Shown here in pieces: positions 9,239-17,443 of a DNA stretch of 36,238 nucleotides. Source of the DNA: Candidatus Midichloriaceae bacterium. Lineage in GTDB: Bacteria > Pseudomonadota > Alphaproteobacteria > Rickettsiales > Midichloriaceae. The notes under the pieces were generated by a model that saw only the letters and a list, made by a program, of their open reading frames with translations, searched no databases and was not told the origin of the DNA. Each line of letters begins with the position of its first letter. The first letter of the stretch is position 1. The DNA lies in the NCBI GenBank assembly GCA_029266655.1, contig JAQSWL010000010.1:1-36238 (forward strand), in the 5' to 3' direction. The position numbers and the translations under genes were made by a program.

Positions 9239-10752
9239 AGCAAAGCTATAATAAGGGCAGCACTTGCTACACCCAATAAGAATGATAATACTCGAAACTT
9301 ACCTTGATTAAGGATAACAACACGAGTTTTTTCCGCAGCATACATATTATTTTGCGCATATTGATTCCAAAGCTTCAGCGCATTTTCTGCATCATTATAA
9401 ATTTTAGAAAATCTTTCTAATGATGCTTCCAGAGTGTCCTTTACGTGAGATTTAAAATTAAAATTATCTTTAGCCCACTTCTCAATCCATGGCTCTGTTA
9501 ATTGCCACATGTTAACTTCTGGGTAAATAGATTGGCCAACCCCTTCTACAGTAGCCATAGTTTTCTGCAGTAAAATTAGTTGTGGTTGCGTTTGCATTTG
9601 GAATTTTTCAGTAACCGAAAAGAGTTGTAACGTCAAATTAGATATAGATATTTTATTTACAGGAAGGCCAATTATTGGCTCACCTATGCTGCGGCAAGCC
9701 AAAGAAAATAGTTTTCGATCCTGGCAATCGGGCACATAGCCAGCTTTAAAATGGATATCTGAGACCCTATCATAATCTTGGGTAATAAATGCATATAAAA
9801 TTTCTGCTATGTATTTTCTATCATTTTTGCTTAAAGTGCCCACTATGCCAAAATCTACCATCACTAAATTGCCACTTTCATCAACAAGTAAATTACCTGG
9901 GTGCAAGTCTGCATGAAAAAATCCATCACGATAAGCCTGGTTAAAAAAGCTCACAGCTAAGTTTTTTGCAATGTCATGAGGGTCAAAGCCCATAGAAATT
10001 AACGCCTCTCTGTCATTTACAGGAACTCCCTCAATCCATTCCATTGTAAGGATATTTTGTGAAGTATACTCCCAATATATTTTGGGAATCTTGATACCAG
10101 GATCATTTATGCAATTAGCCCTAATTTGATCCCCACTTGCCGCTTCAAACCTTAGATCCAACTCCATTTGCACTGTTTTTTCTAAGGTTTTTAAAGAATC
10201 TCTTAAGCGTAGTCTTGCTATAGATTCCCCCAAGAAAAACTCCACAACACTTATAAAGCCATATAAAAACTCTATATCCGATCTAAAAAGCTTTTTAATA
10301 TTTGGGCGCAAAATTTTTACCGCAACCACTTCTCCAGATTTTAAGGTAGCTTTGTGCACCTGAGCCACAGAGGCAGCAGCCACAGCATTTTCAGAAAAAT
10401 CAGCAAATATCTCTTTAATGGGTTTATTAAAATCAACCATTATTTGCTTATTCACCAACTCATATGAAAATGGCGGAAGCTTGTTTTGTAAGTTTGCTAA
10501 TTGGTTTGAGATTATCACACCCATTAGATCTGTTTGTGTGGATAAAATTTGCCCGAGCTTAATAAAAGTGGGGCCACTAGCCTCTAAAAATTCGCTTAAC
10601 TTTTTACCCAAAGCTTTGACCGAATCTTCATATTTATCTTTATTAAATTTGCCGTAAAACCAGCATAAGAACATGCGCTGAGGTATTGCCTTAATTAATA
10701 ATGCCAAACCTAATTTAGTACTGCGAAATGAATTTCTTATAAATTTAATCAT
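9235..10752 (-). CDS. ubiB: UbiB/COQ8 atypical kinase-like protein for ubiquinone synthesis
   Basis: The 505-residue protein belongs to the UbiB (ABC1/AarF) family, ATPases required for ubiquinone biosynthesis at the inner membrane. It has the family hallmark KLGQ at residues 65-68, the Ala-rich loop AAASVAQVH near 125, the catalytic block HADLHPGN and the DFG metal-binding motif (MVDFGIVGTLS). The C-terminal FRVLSFLLGVASAALIIALL forms a membrane helix. The ATG at 10752 has no strong ribosome site. It heads a compact run with the flavoprotein and TfoX-N genes. In many alphaproteobacteria ubiB follows ubiE; that gene is not adjacent here. Confidence 0.95.
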   Translation of the reverse strand: MIKFIRNSFRSTKLGLALLIKAIPQRMFLCWFYGKFNKDKYEDSVKALGKKLSEFLEASGPTFIKLGQILSTQTDLMGVIISNQLANLQNKLPPFSYELVNKQIMVDFNKPIKEIFADFSENAVAAASVAQVHKATLKSGEVVAVKILRPNIKKLFRSDIEFLYGFISVVEFFLGESIARLRLRDSLKTLEKTVQMELDLRFEAASGDQIRANCINDPGIKIPKIYWEYTSQNILTMEWIEGVPVNDREALISMGFDPHDIAKNLAVSFFNQAYRDGFFHADLHPGNLLVDESGNLVMVDFGIVGTLSKNDRKYIAEILYAFITQDYDRVSDIHFKAGYVPDCQDRKLFSLACRSIGEPIIGLPVNKISISNLTLQLFSVTEKFQMQTQPQLILLQKTMATVEGVGQSIYPEVNMWQLTEPWIEKWAKDNFNFKSHVKDTLEASLERFSKIYNDAENALKLWNQYAQNNMYAAEKTRVVILNQGKFRVLSFLLGVASAALIIALL

Positions 10753-10824
10753 GAGAGGTTCTTAATAAAGATACTCGATAGAATACCCGTCAAACCCAAG
10801 GAAATCAACCAATAAACTCTTTAT

Positions 10825-10841
10825 ATCAATTAACGGAGTAT
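10825..10841. repeat. Family D tail fragment
   Basis: CAATTAACGGAGTATA here matches the conserved tail of the family D repeat at 3138-3153 and 13682-13697. It lies just past the stop of the PAS-domain gene. Only the tail is shared; the palindromic arm is missing. Confidence 0.4.
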
Positions 10842-10846
10842 ATAGT

Positions 10847-12460
10847 TTATTTTTCTTTTATCATCAAAATAACGCTTAAATCATCCAAACCTGTAGTCTG
10901 GGCCTCGAATAAAGAGCTACCCACTTTAAACTCATGCTTTTTACAATTTTTAGACTCTAAGCATTCAATTAATATAGTCTTAATTATTGCCACATCACTT
11001 TCTTTAAATTTCAAATAATCTCCCACAAGCTCACCAAGGGTACATGGTAAGCTGGAAAGTTTATCAGGCTTAAAGAATCTTTGTACAAATAAGTTATTGA
11101 TAAAATTAATATGCCCATTTTGCGAAACAATTACTATTGGTGATTCTATCATATTAATCACCGAATCAAACATTAGCTTTGTTTTGGTTAATTCTCGCTC
11201 AATCTCAAGATTAGGGGTAATATTTTCATAAGTAAGAATTGTATTACCATCTTTGCTAGGGATTATAGTAATCTTAATGGTTACTCCATTTCTAATATGC
11301 AACAAATCTGTTATACAATCTTTAACTTCACGAATGTCTTGTAGATGCTTTTCTTTAAAACCATGTAATTCTGTAAAGTGATTATGATCCTTTAGCACAT
11401 CAATTAAATATCTATAGTTAGGCTTTTGTGCTAGTATCTGGCCATCTATCGCAAATAAATTCATAAACGCTAAATTAAAGTTTACCACCCTTAGCTCTTT
11501 ATCTAAAACCACAAATCCTACAGAAATGTTTTCAATTAGTTTTTCCAATATGTTCTCGAGAGTCCTAATAGCAAAATTAGTGTTTTCCACTTCTGTTTTA
11601 TTTGTACAAATGCCAACTGCTCCGGATTCATCAGCAAGCGGCACTTTATTAAAATCAAAAGCTTCCACCCGGTCCTTGGTGATAAGTCGCTTGGTAAAAG
11701 TAGATTGGTTCAAACTAAGTTCTGCTTTACTGAGCTCTAAGCTATATTTCTTTTTAAATTCAAGAAAATGAGAATTATGGAATATGATATTACCTTCCAA
11801 GTCTTGTCTCCATACCGGGAAAGGCAAAGCATCGATAACTTGGTTTAATTCAAAACTTGCTATTCTATATTGCTTAACTAACCCAACCAACTCTATCTCA
11901 TCACGGATCACATCTGTGTAATCAATAATCCAGAAACATAAATTCTTTTCACCAAATCTTCCAGTTAATAGTTTTACTATATATCGGTAAAAACATTCCT
12001 TTTTAGCACCTTTGAGTGCAACTTTAATAATGCCAGATTTTACATAATTTACATTGCTAAGAGATGATTTTATTACTTCAGCTATCTCCCTTTGATCTTC
12101 AATTGTAAAGCGTGATAAAAAGAGGTCTAAGTTTATTTGATCATTATCAAAACCCAGCATTTTAATCAGCGCATGCGAGGCTTTAAAAAACTTACCTCTC
12201 AAACTATAAACCGCATAAGCAGCTGGCGAATTGTCTAAAGCCATTTGATTCTGATTGCTAAAGGTATGGAAGACATTAATAGCACTTACCGCCGCACCCG
12301 CTATTACCATTATGAGAATTACTATCAAAATCTGAAAGAAATATAATATTGTTAGATTTTGAGATTTGTCTGCTATCAAAAGTTCAACAACACTAAAATA
12401 TAGTATTATTAATGCCAGCGTAATGGGAGATATTATCTTAACTAATCTCATAAATTTCAT
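10847..12460 (-). CDS. Membrane-bound PAS-domain protein lacking a kinase module
   Basis: The 537-residue protein opens with two membrane helices (about residues 10-30 and 38-62), followed by what look like four PAS units. These begin near 82 (NSPAAYAVYSLRGKFFKASH), 210 (VIDALPFPVWRQDLEGNIIF), 310 (LIENISVGFVVLDKELRVVN) and 428 (MFDSVINMIESPIVIVSQNG). This is the sensor half typical of alphaproteobacterial PAS histidine kinases. However, no dimerisation His box, no ATPase N or G box and no GGDEF or EAL motif follows; it stops after the last PAS unit. It is either a truncated kinase or a stand-alone sensor. It overlaps the upstream oxidoreductase gene by four bases (ATGA). A repeat fragment lies just beyond its stop. 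Confidence 0.8.
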   Translation of the reverse strand: MKFMRLVKIISPITLALIILYFSVVELLIADKSQNLTILYFFQILIVILIMVIAGAAVSAINVFHTFSNQNQMALDNSPAAYAVYSLRGKFFKASHALIKMLGFDNDQINLDLFLSRFTIEDQREIAEVIKSSLSNVNYVKSGIIKVALKGAKKECFYRYIVKLLTGRFGEKNLCFWIIDYTDVIRDEIELVGLVKQYRIASFELNQVIDALPFPVWRQDLEGNIIFHNSHFLEFKKKYSLELSKAELSLNQSTFTKRLITKDRVEAFDFNKVPLADESGAVGICTNKTEVENTNFAIRTLENILEKLIENISVGFVVLDKELRVVNFNLAFMNLFAIDGQILAQKPNYRYLIDVLKDHNHFTELHGFKEKHLQDIREVKDCITDLLHIRNGVTIKITIIPSKDGNTILTYENITPNLEIERELTKTKLMFDSVINMIESPIVIVSQNGHINFINNLFVQRFFKPDKLSSLPCTLGELVGDYLKFKESDVAIIKTILIECLESKNCKKHEFKVGSSLFEAQTTGLDDLSVILMIKEK

Positions 12461-13452
12461 GGCACTAATACCAAAGAACTTAAATTCTTCCTGCTTTCCA
12501 GTAAACTATGGGCTTTAGCAGCTTCGGCTAGCTTAAATACCGTTGGCTTAGAAAGTTGTATTATATTGCTATTAACTTTTGCCAAAAATGCGTTAAAGGC
12601 AATCATTAGTTCTCTCCTATGTGCCGCATAATTATAAACTGAAGGCCTGGTAAAGAATAAAGATTTACTCGCTATTTTTTCAACATTGATGTTAGAAACT
12701 ATTCCTGAAGAACTTCCATAAGAAACCATCATACCTACATTCATTAAGCAGCTTATGGAAGTATCAAAAGTAGCTGACCCTACCCCGTCATATACAACAT
12801 TAACCCCTATATTTTCCGTAATTTCACGCACTTTTGCCACTACATCTTCTGTGGAATAGTTAATTACTAAGTGGCATCCATTTTGTAGTGCTATACTTTT
12901 TTTGTCATCACTACCTACAGTGCCTATTACGTATGCTCCTAAAAAGTTGCACCACTGCGCAAGAATTCTTCCTACTCCCCCAGCTGCCGCATGAATTAAA
13001 ACTGCTATCCCTGGCCGCACAACATACACATGGCAAGCAAGCATATGTGCAGTAATACCTTTAAGCAAATTAGCAGCTATAAGTACATCGTCAAAATCAG
13101 ATTCTAATTTAAGCAATATGCTCTGCTTAACATTTGTTATTCCACAATAAGCAGATGCTTTTTTATCAGAAGTCGCATAGCACACCCTATCACCTACAGC
13201 AAATTCTGTAACGTTAGCACCTACTTTAACGACGCGACCTACAGCGCTAACTCCAGGGATTTTAGGGTCTGTATTCAATGGATATATACCACGTCTGTGA
13301 TATATATCTATATAATTAACTTCTATAGCGGTATGCTGTATTTGCACTTCATCTTCAAGTGGTGGCAAAGGATCATAATTTATGCTTTGCAGCACCTCAG
13401 GCCCACCAAAAGAAGTAATAGCAATACCCAAAGCCATTTGTAATTTTACCAT
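12457..13452 (-). CDS. Zinc-independent NADPH:quinone oxidoreductase (Qor-like, MDR superfamily)
   Basis: About 331 residues, close to E. coli Qor (327). The N-terminus ITSFGGPEVLQSINYD matches the Qor start. YIDIYHRRGIYPL and PGVSAVGRVVKVG are the GroES-like domain blocks, and VLIHAAAGGVGRILAQW is the nucleotide-binding Rossmann loop (AAxGGVG). Zinc-binding cysteines and histidines of alcohol dehydrogenases are absent, as in quinone reductases. The start is uncertain: ATG at 13452 or 13437 both fit, and a TTG at 13476 is less likely. It is the first gene of a short pair with the PAS protein; whether the two are functionally tied is unknown. Confidence 0.9.
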   Translation of the reverse strand: MVKLQMALGIAITSFGGPEVLQSINYDPLPPLEDEVQIQHTAIEVNYIDIYHRRGIYPLNTDPKIPGVSAVGRVVKVGANVTEFAVGDRVCYATSDKKASAYCGITNVKQSILLKLESDFDDVLIAANLLKGITAHMLACHVYVVRPGIAVLIHAAAGGVGRILAQWCNFLGAYVIGTVGSDDKKSIALQNGCHLVINYSTEDVVAKVREITENIGVNVVYDGVGSATFDTSISCLMNVGMMVSYGSSSGIVSNINVEKIASKSLFFTRPSVYNYAAHRRELMIAFNAFLAKVNSNIIQLSKPTVFKLAEAAKAHSLLESRKNLSSLVLVP

Positions 13453-13500
13453 TATGTTACAGTATGAGTTTAACAATCATACTAATTACAGCAAGTAAAG

Positions 13501-13664
13501 TTATACTAAATCTCACAAATAAATTGAGATAGTAATACCAGATTTTGGCAAAGTGTGAGGGGGGAAAAATAGTTGAATATTTTACATATTCAACTATTTT
13601 TTACCAAGCAAATTTAGCAAAAGATGAGATTTAATGCTCTATTTATTTTGAGATTTAGTATTAG
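13501..13664. repeat. Palindromic repeat family A, copy 2
   Basis: A 164-base copy with ends TTATACTAAATCTCA and, in reverse, TAATACTAAATCTCA. The centre is a perfect 16-bp stem (AAAAATAGTTGAATAT paired with ATATTCAACTATTTTT) around the loop TTTAC, at 13565-13601. It is more diverged from the other two copies than they are from each other. It lies between convergently placed gene ends in the 229-base gap before the ankyrin gene. Confidence 0.85.
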
Positions 13665-13666
13665 TG

Positions 13667-13697
13667 TGACACCCCAATTTTTCAAATTAACGGAGTA
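13667..13697. repeat. Family D right-end fragment
   Basis: This stretch repeats the right end of the complete family D element (3123-3153): TTTTTCAAATT followed by AACGGAGTATA, with only a few mismatches, all in the part preceding the T-run. The left arm is missing. It begins two bases after a family A copy ends. Confidence 0.65.
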
Positions 13698-13705
13698 TAT
13701 TATCA

Positions 13706-14542
13706 TCATCTAGAAAGAGGCGGGCTATTTGGGTTCCTGCTGTTTAATTCCACAAAAGCTTCTCCCAGGATTTTTTTTACAATATTATTACTATCATAAT
13801 CTTCTTGCCTCCCATGCTCATCTAAGCCTTGTTTATAAGCTAATTGTATGCAATCAAGCACTTCTGAAGATATAAGATAATTCTTGTTTTGCTCAAATGC
13901 AGGACTGCTTAACACAGTTCTAATTGCTTCCACATTGCCAATGCGCGTAGCAATTTTTAGTGGCGAAATGCCAAAATCATTTGAAATAGCCAAGTTTGGA
14001 AACTGTTTCAAAATAGCTTCCAAGAGGCATATGCGGCCCAATTCACATGCTGCTATCATAAGGGAATTCAAAATTTTACTACCTTTAACTTCTCTTTTTT
14101 CGCGGCATAAATCTATATAAGCCCCACCCAGTATCTTTATTACCTCATTTTCTTTATAAAATTTAGCTTCCTGGACCTTACTTGCTATGATTAAACAGTC
14201 AGCAATATCTTCCACAACATTGTGAAAGTTAGTAGACCGAAGCTTTAAAAGAGCAGTTAAAATAATTTTTACTGCTTCTAAATTACCTTTGCATGTAGCA
14301 ATTTTTAATGGTGAAACAACTGAGGAATCTACTATTAACACCTCTGGATTCTTTGCCAAAATGCGCTTTAAAAACCTTGGCTTATTAGCCTTTACCGCTA
14401 TTCCAGCCAAATTCAATATACAATTACCAGATTCAATTGTTCGCATTAAAACACCTGGGTATAAGTTTAATTGATCTTTTAATACCTCACAATTTTCTGC
14501 GCTCTCTTCACCCTTATAAATAAAATTAGCGGCTGCCTTCAT
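13706..14542 (-). CDS. Ankyrin repeat protein
   Basis: A 278-residue protein with at least two clear ankyrin-type units: VVSPLKIATCKGNLEAVKIILTALL and FGISPLKIATRIGNVEAIRTVLSS. Weaker units lie around them (NCILNLAGIAVKANKPRFLKRIL and SLMIAACELGRICLLEAILKQF). The final residues are disordered-looking. Ankyrin proteins of intracellular bacteria are often secreted effectors, but no secretion signal is visible, so this is inference. The start ATG at 14542 has AGGGG about 11 bases upstream. The reading frame continues upstream into the 74-codon ORF with a single TAG between them, so the two may be one broken gene. Confidence 0.75.
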   Translation of the reverse strand: MKAAANFIYKGEESAENCEVLKDQLNLYPGVLMRTIESGNCILNLAGIAVKANKPRFLKRILAKNPEVLIVDSSVVSPLKIATCKGNLEAVKIILTALLKLRSTNFHNVVEDIADCLIIASKVQEAKFYKENEVIKILGGAYIDLCREKREVKGSKILNSLMIAACELGRICLLEAILKQFPNLAISNDFGISPLKIATRIGNVEAIRTVLSSPAFEQNKNYLISSEVLDCIQLAYKQGLDEHGRQEDYDSNNIVKKILGEAFVELNSRNPNSPPLSR

Positions 14543-14554
14543 TTTCTTATTCCC

Positions 14555-14779
14555 CTATAACTTAGCTCTGTACCAAAAATTAGCTTCTGTTTCTCTATTA
14601 TACATTCCTAGAAGTATTCTCGTTAATTCCTCTGTTTCAATCATAACTTCAACATCTTTTTTACTTCCAACATTTTGAGATCCTAAAACAGTTTCTGCGA
14701 TCAATGCGCTTTGTATAGCAATATTCCCTGCTAAAGGAAATTTTCCTAGCTCTATAAATTTTTTTCTATCATTTTTCAT
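14555..14779 (-). CDS. Small ORF upstream of and in frame with the ankyrin gene
   Basis: A 74-residue ORF of unknown function, rich in charged residues, with no signal peptide or membrane segment. AAGGGATCT precedes its ATG, giving a fair ribosome site. It ends in TAG, and the same frame continues after four codons into the ankyrin gene's ATG. It may be the N-terminal domain of that protein, separated by an amber mutation, or a short independent gene translated in tandem. Confidence 0.5.
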   Translation of the reverse strand: MKNDRKKFIELGKFPLAGNIAIQSALIAETVLGSQNVGSKKDVEVMIETEELTRILLGMYNRETEANFWYRAKL

Positions 14780-14902
14780 ACAGATCCCTTTATAAAATTG
14801 CGAGGTAGTTATATCAAAATGCTAGATTTATACAAAACATTTTATTGCCATTTCATGACAACCAGATCAAAATATTAGTAATGACGTAATCAATTTTTTG
14901 GC

Positions 14903-15433
14903 ATGATCCTTAGAGCAGCTCTATTCTTTATTATTATTTGCCTAAACGGTTCAGCTATGGCAAATACTGAAAAAGAGGTTATAAGCTTTATTAAAGATAT
15001 AGAATCATTAATGAATCTAAGGGATAAGGAAGAACTCTCTAGATTTTATAAATTTTACTCAGAAAAAAATGCACGTTTTGTAAAACAAAGCTCATTGGTA
15101 AATACAGACGACCCTGACATGGTAGTTGGGCAGGAAAATTTAGATATGAATGTAGATGAATACATAACTTATTTAAACAGCGTAATCATGTATCCAAGTA
15201 AATATGCATATTTTGCAAAAATCACTTCAATTCAAATAAACCCCCAAAATAAAAGTGCGGTAGTTAGCGTTGAAGCTAAGGACTCCTCAATATCATACCG
15301 CGAAGGCGAGAATGAAAATCCCGGTGCGGTGTATATTTTATCAACTTCAAACTGCAATTACTCGCTTAACTATAAAAGCGCGCACTATTATATATCTGGG
15401 ATGAATTGCGTTGAAACAATTAACCGGCAATAG
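14903..15433 (+). CDS. Secreted protein of unknown function upstream of fliX
   Basis: A 176-residue protein with a clear Sec signal peptide: MILRAALFFIIICLNGSAMA, cut probably after AMA, so it is periplasmic or exported. The mature part is an alpha/beta protein starting with a helical EKEVISFIKDIESLMNLRDKEELSRFYKFY stretch and then strand-rich sequence (ITSIQINPQNKSAVVSVEAK). This layout resembles an NTF2/SnoaL-like fold, but that is a guess from pattern only. Two cysteines near the C-terminus (SNCNYS, GMNCVE) could form a disulfide. It ends five bases before fliX and is very likely co-transcribed with it, which suggests a tie to flagellar or envelope biology. Confidence 0.75.
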   Translation: MILRAALFFIIICLNGSAMANTEKEVISFIKDIESLMNLRDKEELSRFYKFYSEKNARFVKQSSLVNTDDPDMVVGQENLDMNVDEYITYLNSVIMYPSKYAYFAKITSIQINPQNKSAVVSVEAKDSSISYREGENENPGAVYILSTSNCNYSLNYKSAHYYISGMNCVETINRQ

Positions 15434-15438
15434 TTCTT

Positions 15439-15849
15439 ATGCACATATTAGCTATTAAAAGTTTAGAAAAGAAAGAGCCTATACGCAAAACACGCAAGGC
15501 CAGCATTAATAAAGCTTTTTCTGTTAGTGAAATTGACGATGCATCTGTATCAGAAACAAGTGAAATAAGCCAAGTTAATTCCGTGCAAAACATATTAAGT
15601 TTACAGCTTATAAGCTCTAAAGTCCAATTGGAATCAGCTAACTATGAACGGGGTGAAAACCTTCTTGATAAAATGGATTCACTCTTAATAGATAAATTAC
15701 TGCTTAAAGATTCTAATCATAACCTAGCTGAGTTAGCAAAATTAGCCCGCGCACAAAGAGAGCGCTCTGATAATACAGAGCTTGAAGAAGTGCTGGATTC
15801 AATAGAACTTCGCGCTGTTGTAGAGCTAGCTAAACGCATGCAAAAATAG
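15439..15849 (+). CDS. fliX: FliX-like class II flagellar assembly regulator
   Basis: A 136-residue protein. The C-terminal two thirds match the FliX family: VQNILSLQLISS, then RGENLLDKMDSLLIDKLL, then LAKLARAQRERSDNTELEEVLDSIELRAVVELAKR. In Caulobacter, FliX works with the activator FlbD to couple class II flagellar assembly to later flagellar gene expression. The first ~45 residues are low-complexity and Ser/Glu rich, as in other FliX proteins. It follows the secreted unknown by five bases. Flagellar structural genes are not in the window. The identification rests on motif memory, not a search. Confidence 0.75.
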   Translation: MHILAIKSLEKKEPIRKTRKASINKAFSVSEIDDASVSETSEISQVNSVQNILSLQLISSKVQLESANYERGENLLDKMDSLLIDKLLLKDSNHNLAELAKLARAQRERSDNTELEEVLDSIELRAVVELAKRMQK

Positions 15850-15923
15850 TAGAAGGCCCCTAGTATTTTATTTGTTTTTGGATATACTGTGTTCTAGTTT
15901 TTATGAAATATACTATAAAATCT

Positions 15924-17237
15924 ATGACAATTATAACAAGATTTGCACCATCACCTACTGGATACCTCCATGTTGGCAATATTAGGACCGCGCTAATAAA
16001 TTGGCTGTTTGCGAGAGCTAATGGCGGCAAGTTCATTCTGCGCATAGATGACACGGACAAAGAGAGATCAAAGCCAGAATACACAGATGGCATTTTAAGA
16101 GATATGGATTGGCTAGGCCTACATTGGGATGAAATTCATTATCAATCTAAGCGTGTTGATCTACATGAAAATGTAAAAAAATCTTTAATAGATATGGGGC
16201 GCCTATACCCATGCTTTGAAAGCACGGAAGAACTAGAGCTAAAAAAGAAAATCGCTCTTTCCCGCAATTTGCCACCTATTTATGATAGAGCAGCTAAGCG
16301 CTTGAGCCCAGAAGAAACAACTCAACTTTCAAAATCCATTAACCCGCATTATCGCTTTTTTATGGATGGTAAAAGCATTGAGTGGGAAGATGGGGTTAAA
16401 GGCAAAATAAGTTTTGACTCAAAGAATATTAGTGATCCTGTATTAGTTAGGGCTGATGGCACCATGACTTACATGATAGCATCTGTAGCCGATGACATAG
16501 ATTTAAATATAACAGACATTATCCGTGGGGAAGACCATATAACCAATAGTGCTGTTCATATGCAAATGTTTGCAGCGCTTGGAAAACAGCCTCCTAAGCT
16601 CAACCATTTGTCTTTACTTAAATCTAAAGATGGGAAATTTTCTAAACGTCTAGGTGGTTTTGAGGTCTCTGCACTTAGGGAGGCTGGCATTCACCCGATG
16701 GCAATTACTAGCTTTTTAGCTAAAATTGGCACATCAGACCCTATTGAATTTAGGCATTCTCTAGATGATTTAGTTAAAGAGATGTCTTTATCAAAATTCA
16801 GCAAATCACCAACTACTTATAATATATCTGAGTTAGAAAGGATCAATACTAAGCTCACGCATAATCTTTCTTACAGAGAGGTTAAGCAATATATACCTGA
16901 GTATGTTAACGAGGACTTTTGGCTTAAAGTGCGCCCTAATTTGAACACTATCCCAGATGTTACCACATGGTGGAATATTTGCTGCAATGAAATACCCCCC
17001 CCTAACTTTGACAGAGAGTTTACGAAACTAGCATCGCAATTTCTACCAGAAGGTGATTTAGATGAAAAAACCTGGGATATATGGATTGCAAAAGTTAAAG
17101 AGCAAACCGGCCGCAATGGCAAAGATTTGTTCATGCCAATCCGCATTGCACTAACAGGGGAAGAGCATGGGCCAGAGCTTAAGAACTTGCTCCCAATCCT
17201 CGGGCGTATGAAGACTATTGCTAGGCTAAATGGTTAA
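15924..17237 (+). CDS. gltX: Glutamyl-tRNA synthetase
   Basis: This class I aminoacyl-tRNA synthetase charges tRNA-Glu. The start TIITRFAPSPTGYLHVGNIRTAL contains the HIGH-type motif (HVGN), followed by FILRIDDTDKERS. The middle has VLVRADGTMTYMIASVADDI and the tRNA-acceptor block DIIRGEDHITNSAVHMQMF. The KMSKS-type loop reads GKFSKRLGG. From ATG at 15924 the protein has 437 residues, slightly short for the family. I prefer this start to ATG at 15903 because synthetases begin just ahead of the RFAPSPTG motif. Rickettsiales usually carry two gltX genes, often of non-discriminating type that also charge tRNA-Gln for amidation; which type this is cannot be told here. Confidence 0.95.
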   Translation: MTIITRFAPSPTGYLHVGNIRTALINWLFARANGGKFILRIDDTDKERSKPEYTDGILRDMDWLGLHWDEIHYQSKRVDLHENVKKSLIDMGRLYPCFESTEELELKKKIALSRNLPPIYDRAAKRLSPEETTQLSKSINPHYRFFMDGKSIEWEDGVKGKISFDSKNISDPVLVRADGTMTYMIASVADDIDLNITDIIRGEDHITNSAVHMQMFAALGKQPPKLNHLSLLKSKDGKFSKRLGGFEVSALREAGIHPMAITSFLAKIGTSDPIEFRHSLDDLVKEMSLSKFSKSPTTYNISELERINTKLTHNLSYREVKQYIPEYVNEDFWLKVRPNLNTIPDVTTWWNICCNEIPPPNFDREFTKLASQFLPEGDLDEKTWDIWIAKVKEQTGRNGKDLFMPIRIALTGEEHGPELKNLLPILGRMKTIARLNG

Positions 17238-17294
17238 AAGCAGTAAGTCTACTTTAACGCCGATAATGCATAAGCAAGTGAAATATAAGAAAAA

Positions 17295-17378
17295 TCATTG
17301 CGAGCGGAAAGGTGTACCTTTTGTCTATCATTTAGTGATAAATTCTTATACAATGACATTTGTGCACCTCCTTTTTTT
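17295..17378 (+). terminator. Possible branched terminator downstream of gltX
   Basis: Nested inverted repeats end in a run of seven T: TCATTG (17295-17300) pairs with CAATGA (17351-17356), TATCA with TGATA around TTTAG (17326-17340), and AGGTG (17310-17314) with CACCT (17365-17369), just before the T run at 17372-17378. The outer pairs cross rather than nest cleanly, so the fold is unclear. Confidence 0.35.
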
Positions 17379-17443
17379 AAGCACTGATATCCTACCAGAT
17401 TAGGTGTTGCACTTCACCTTTGATTTTTCCAAAAAGGTTGCTT

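Noticed and set aside
17238-17443. tRNA or small RNA gene after gltX
   Set aside because: I found no TFC-loop-like GTTCRANNC block or cloverleaf; the inverted repeats fit a terminator better.
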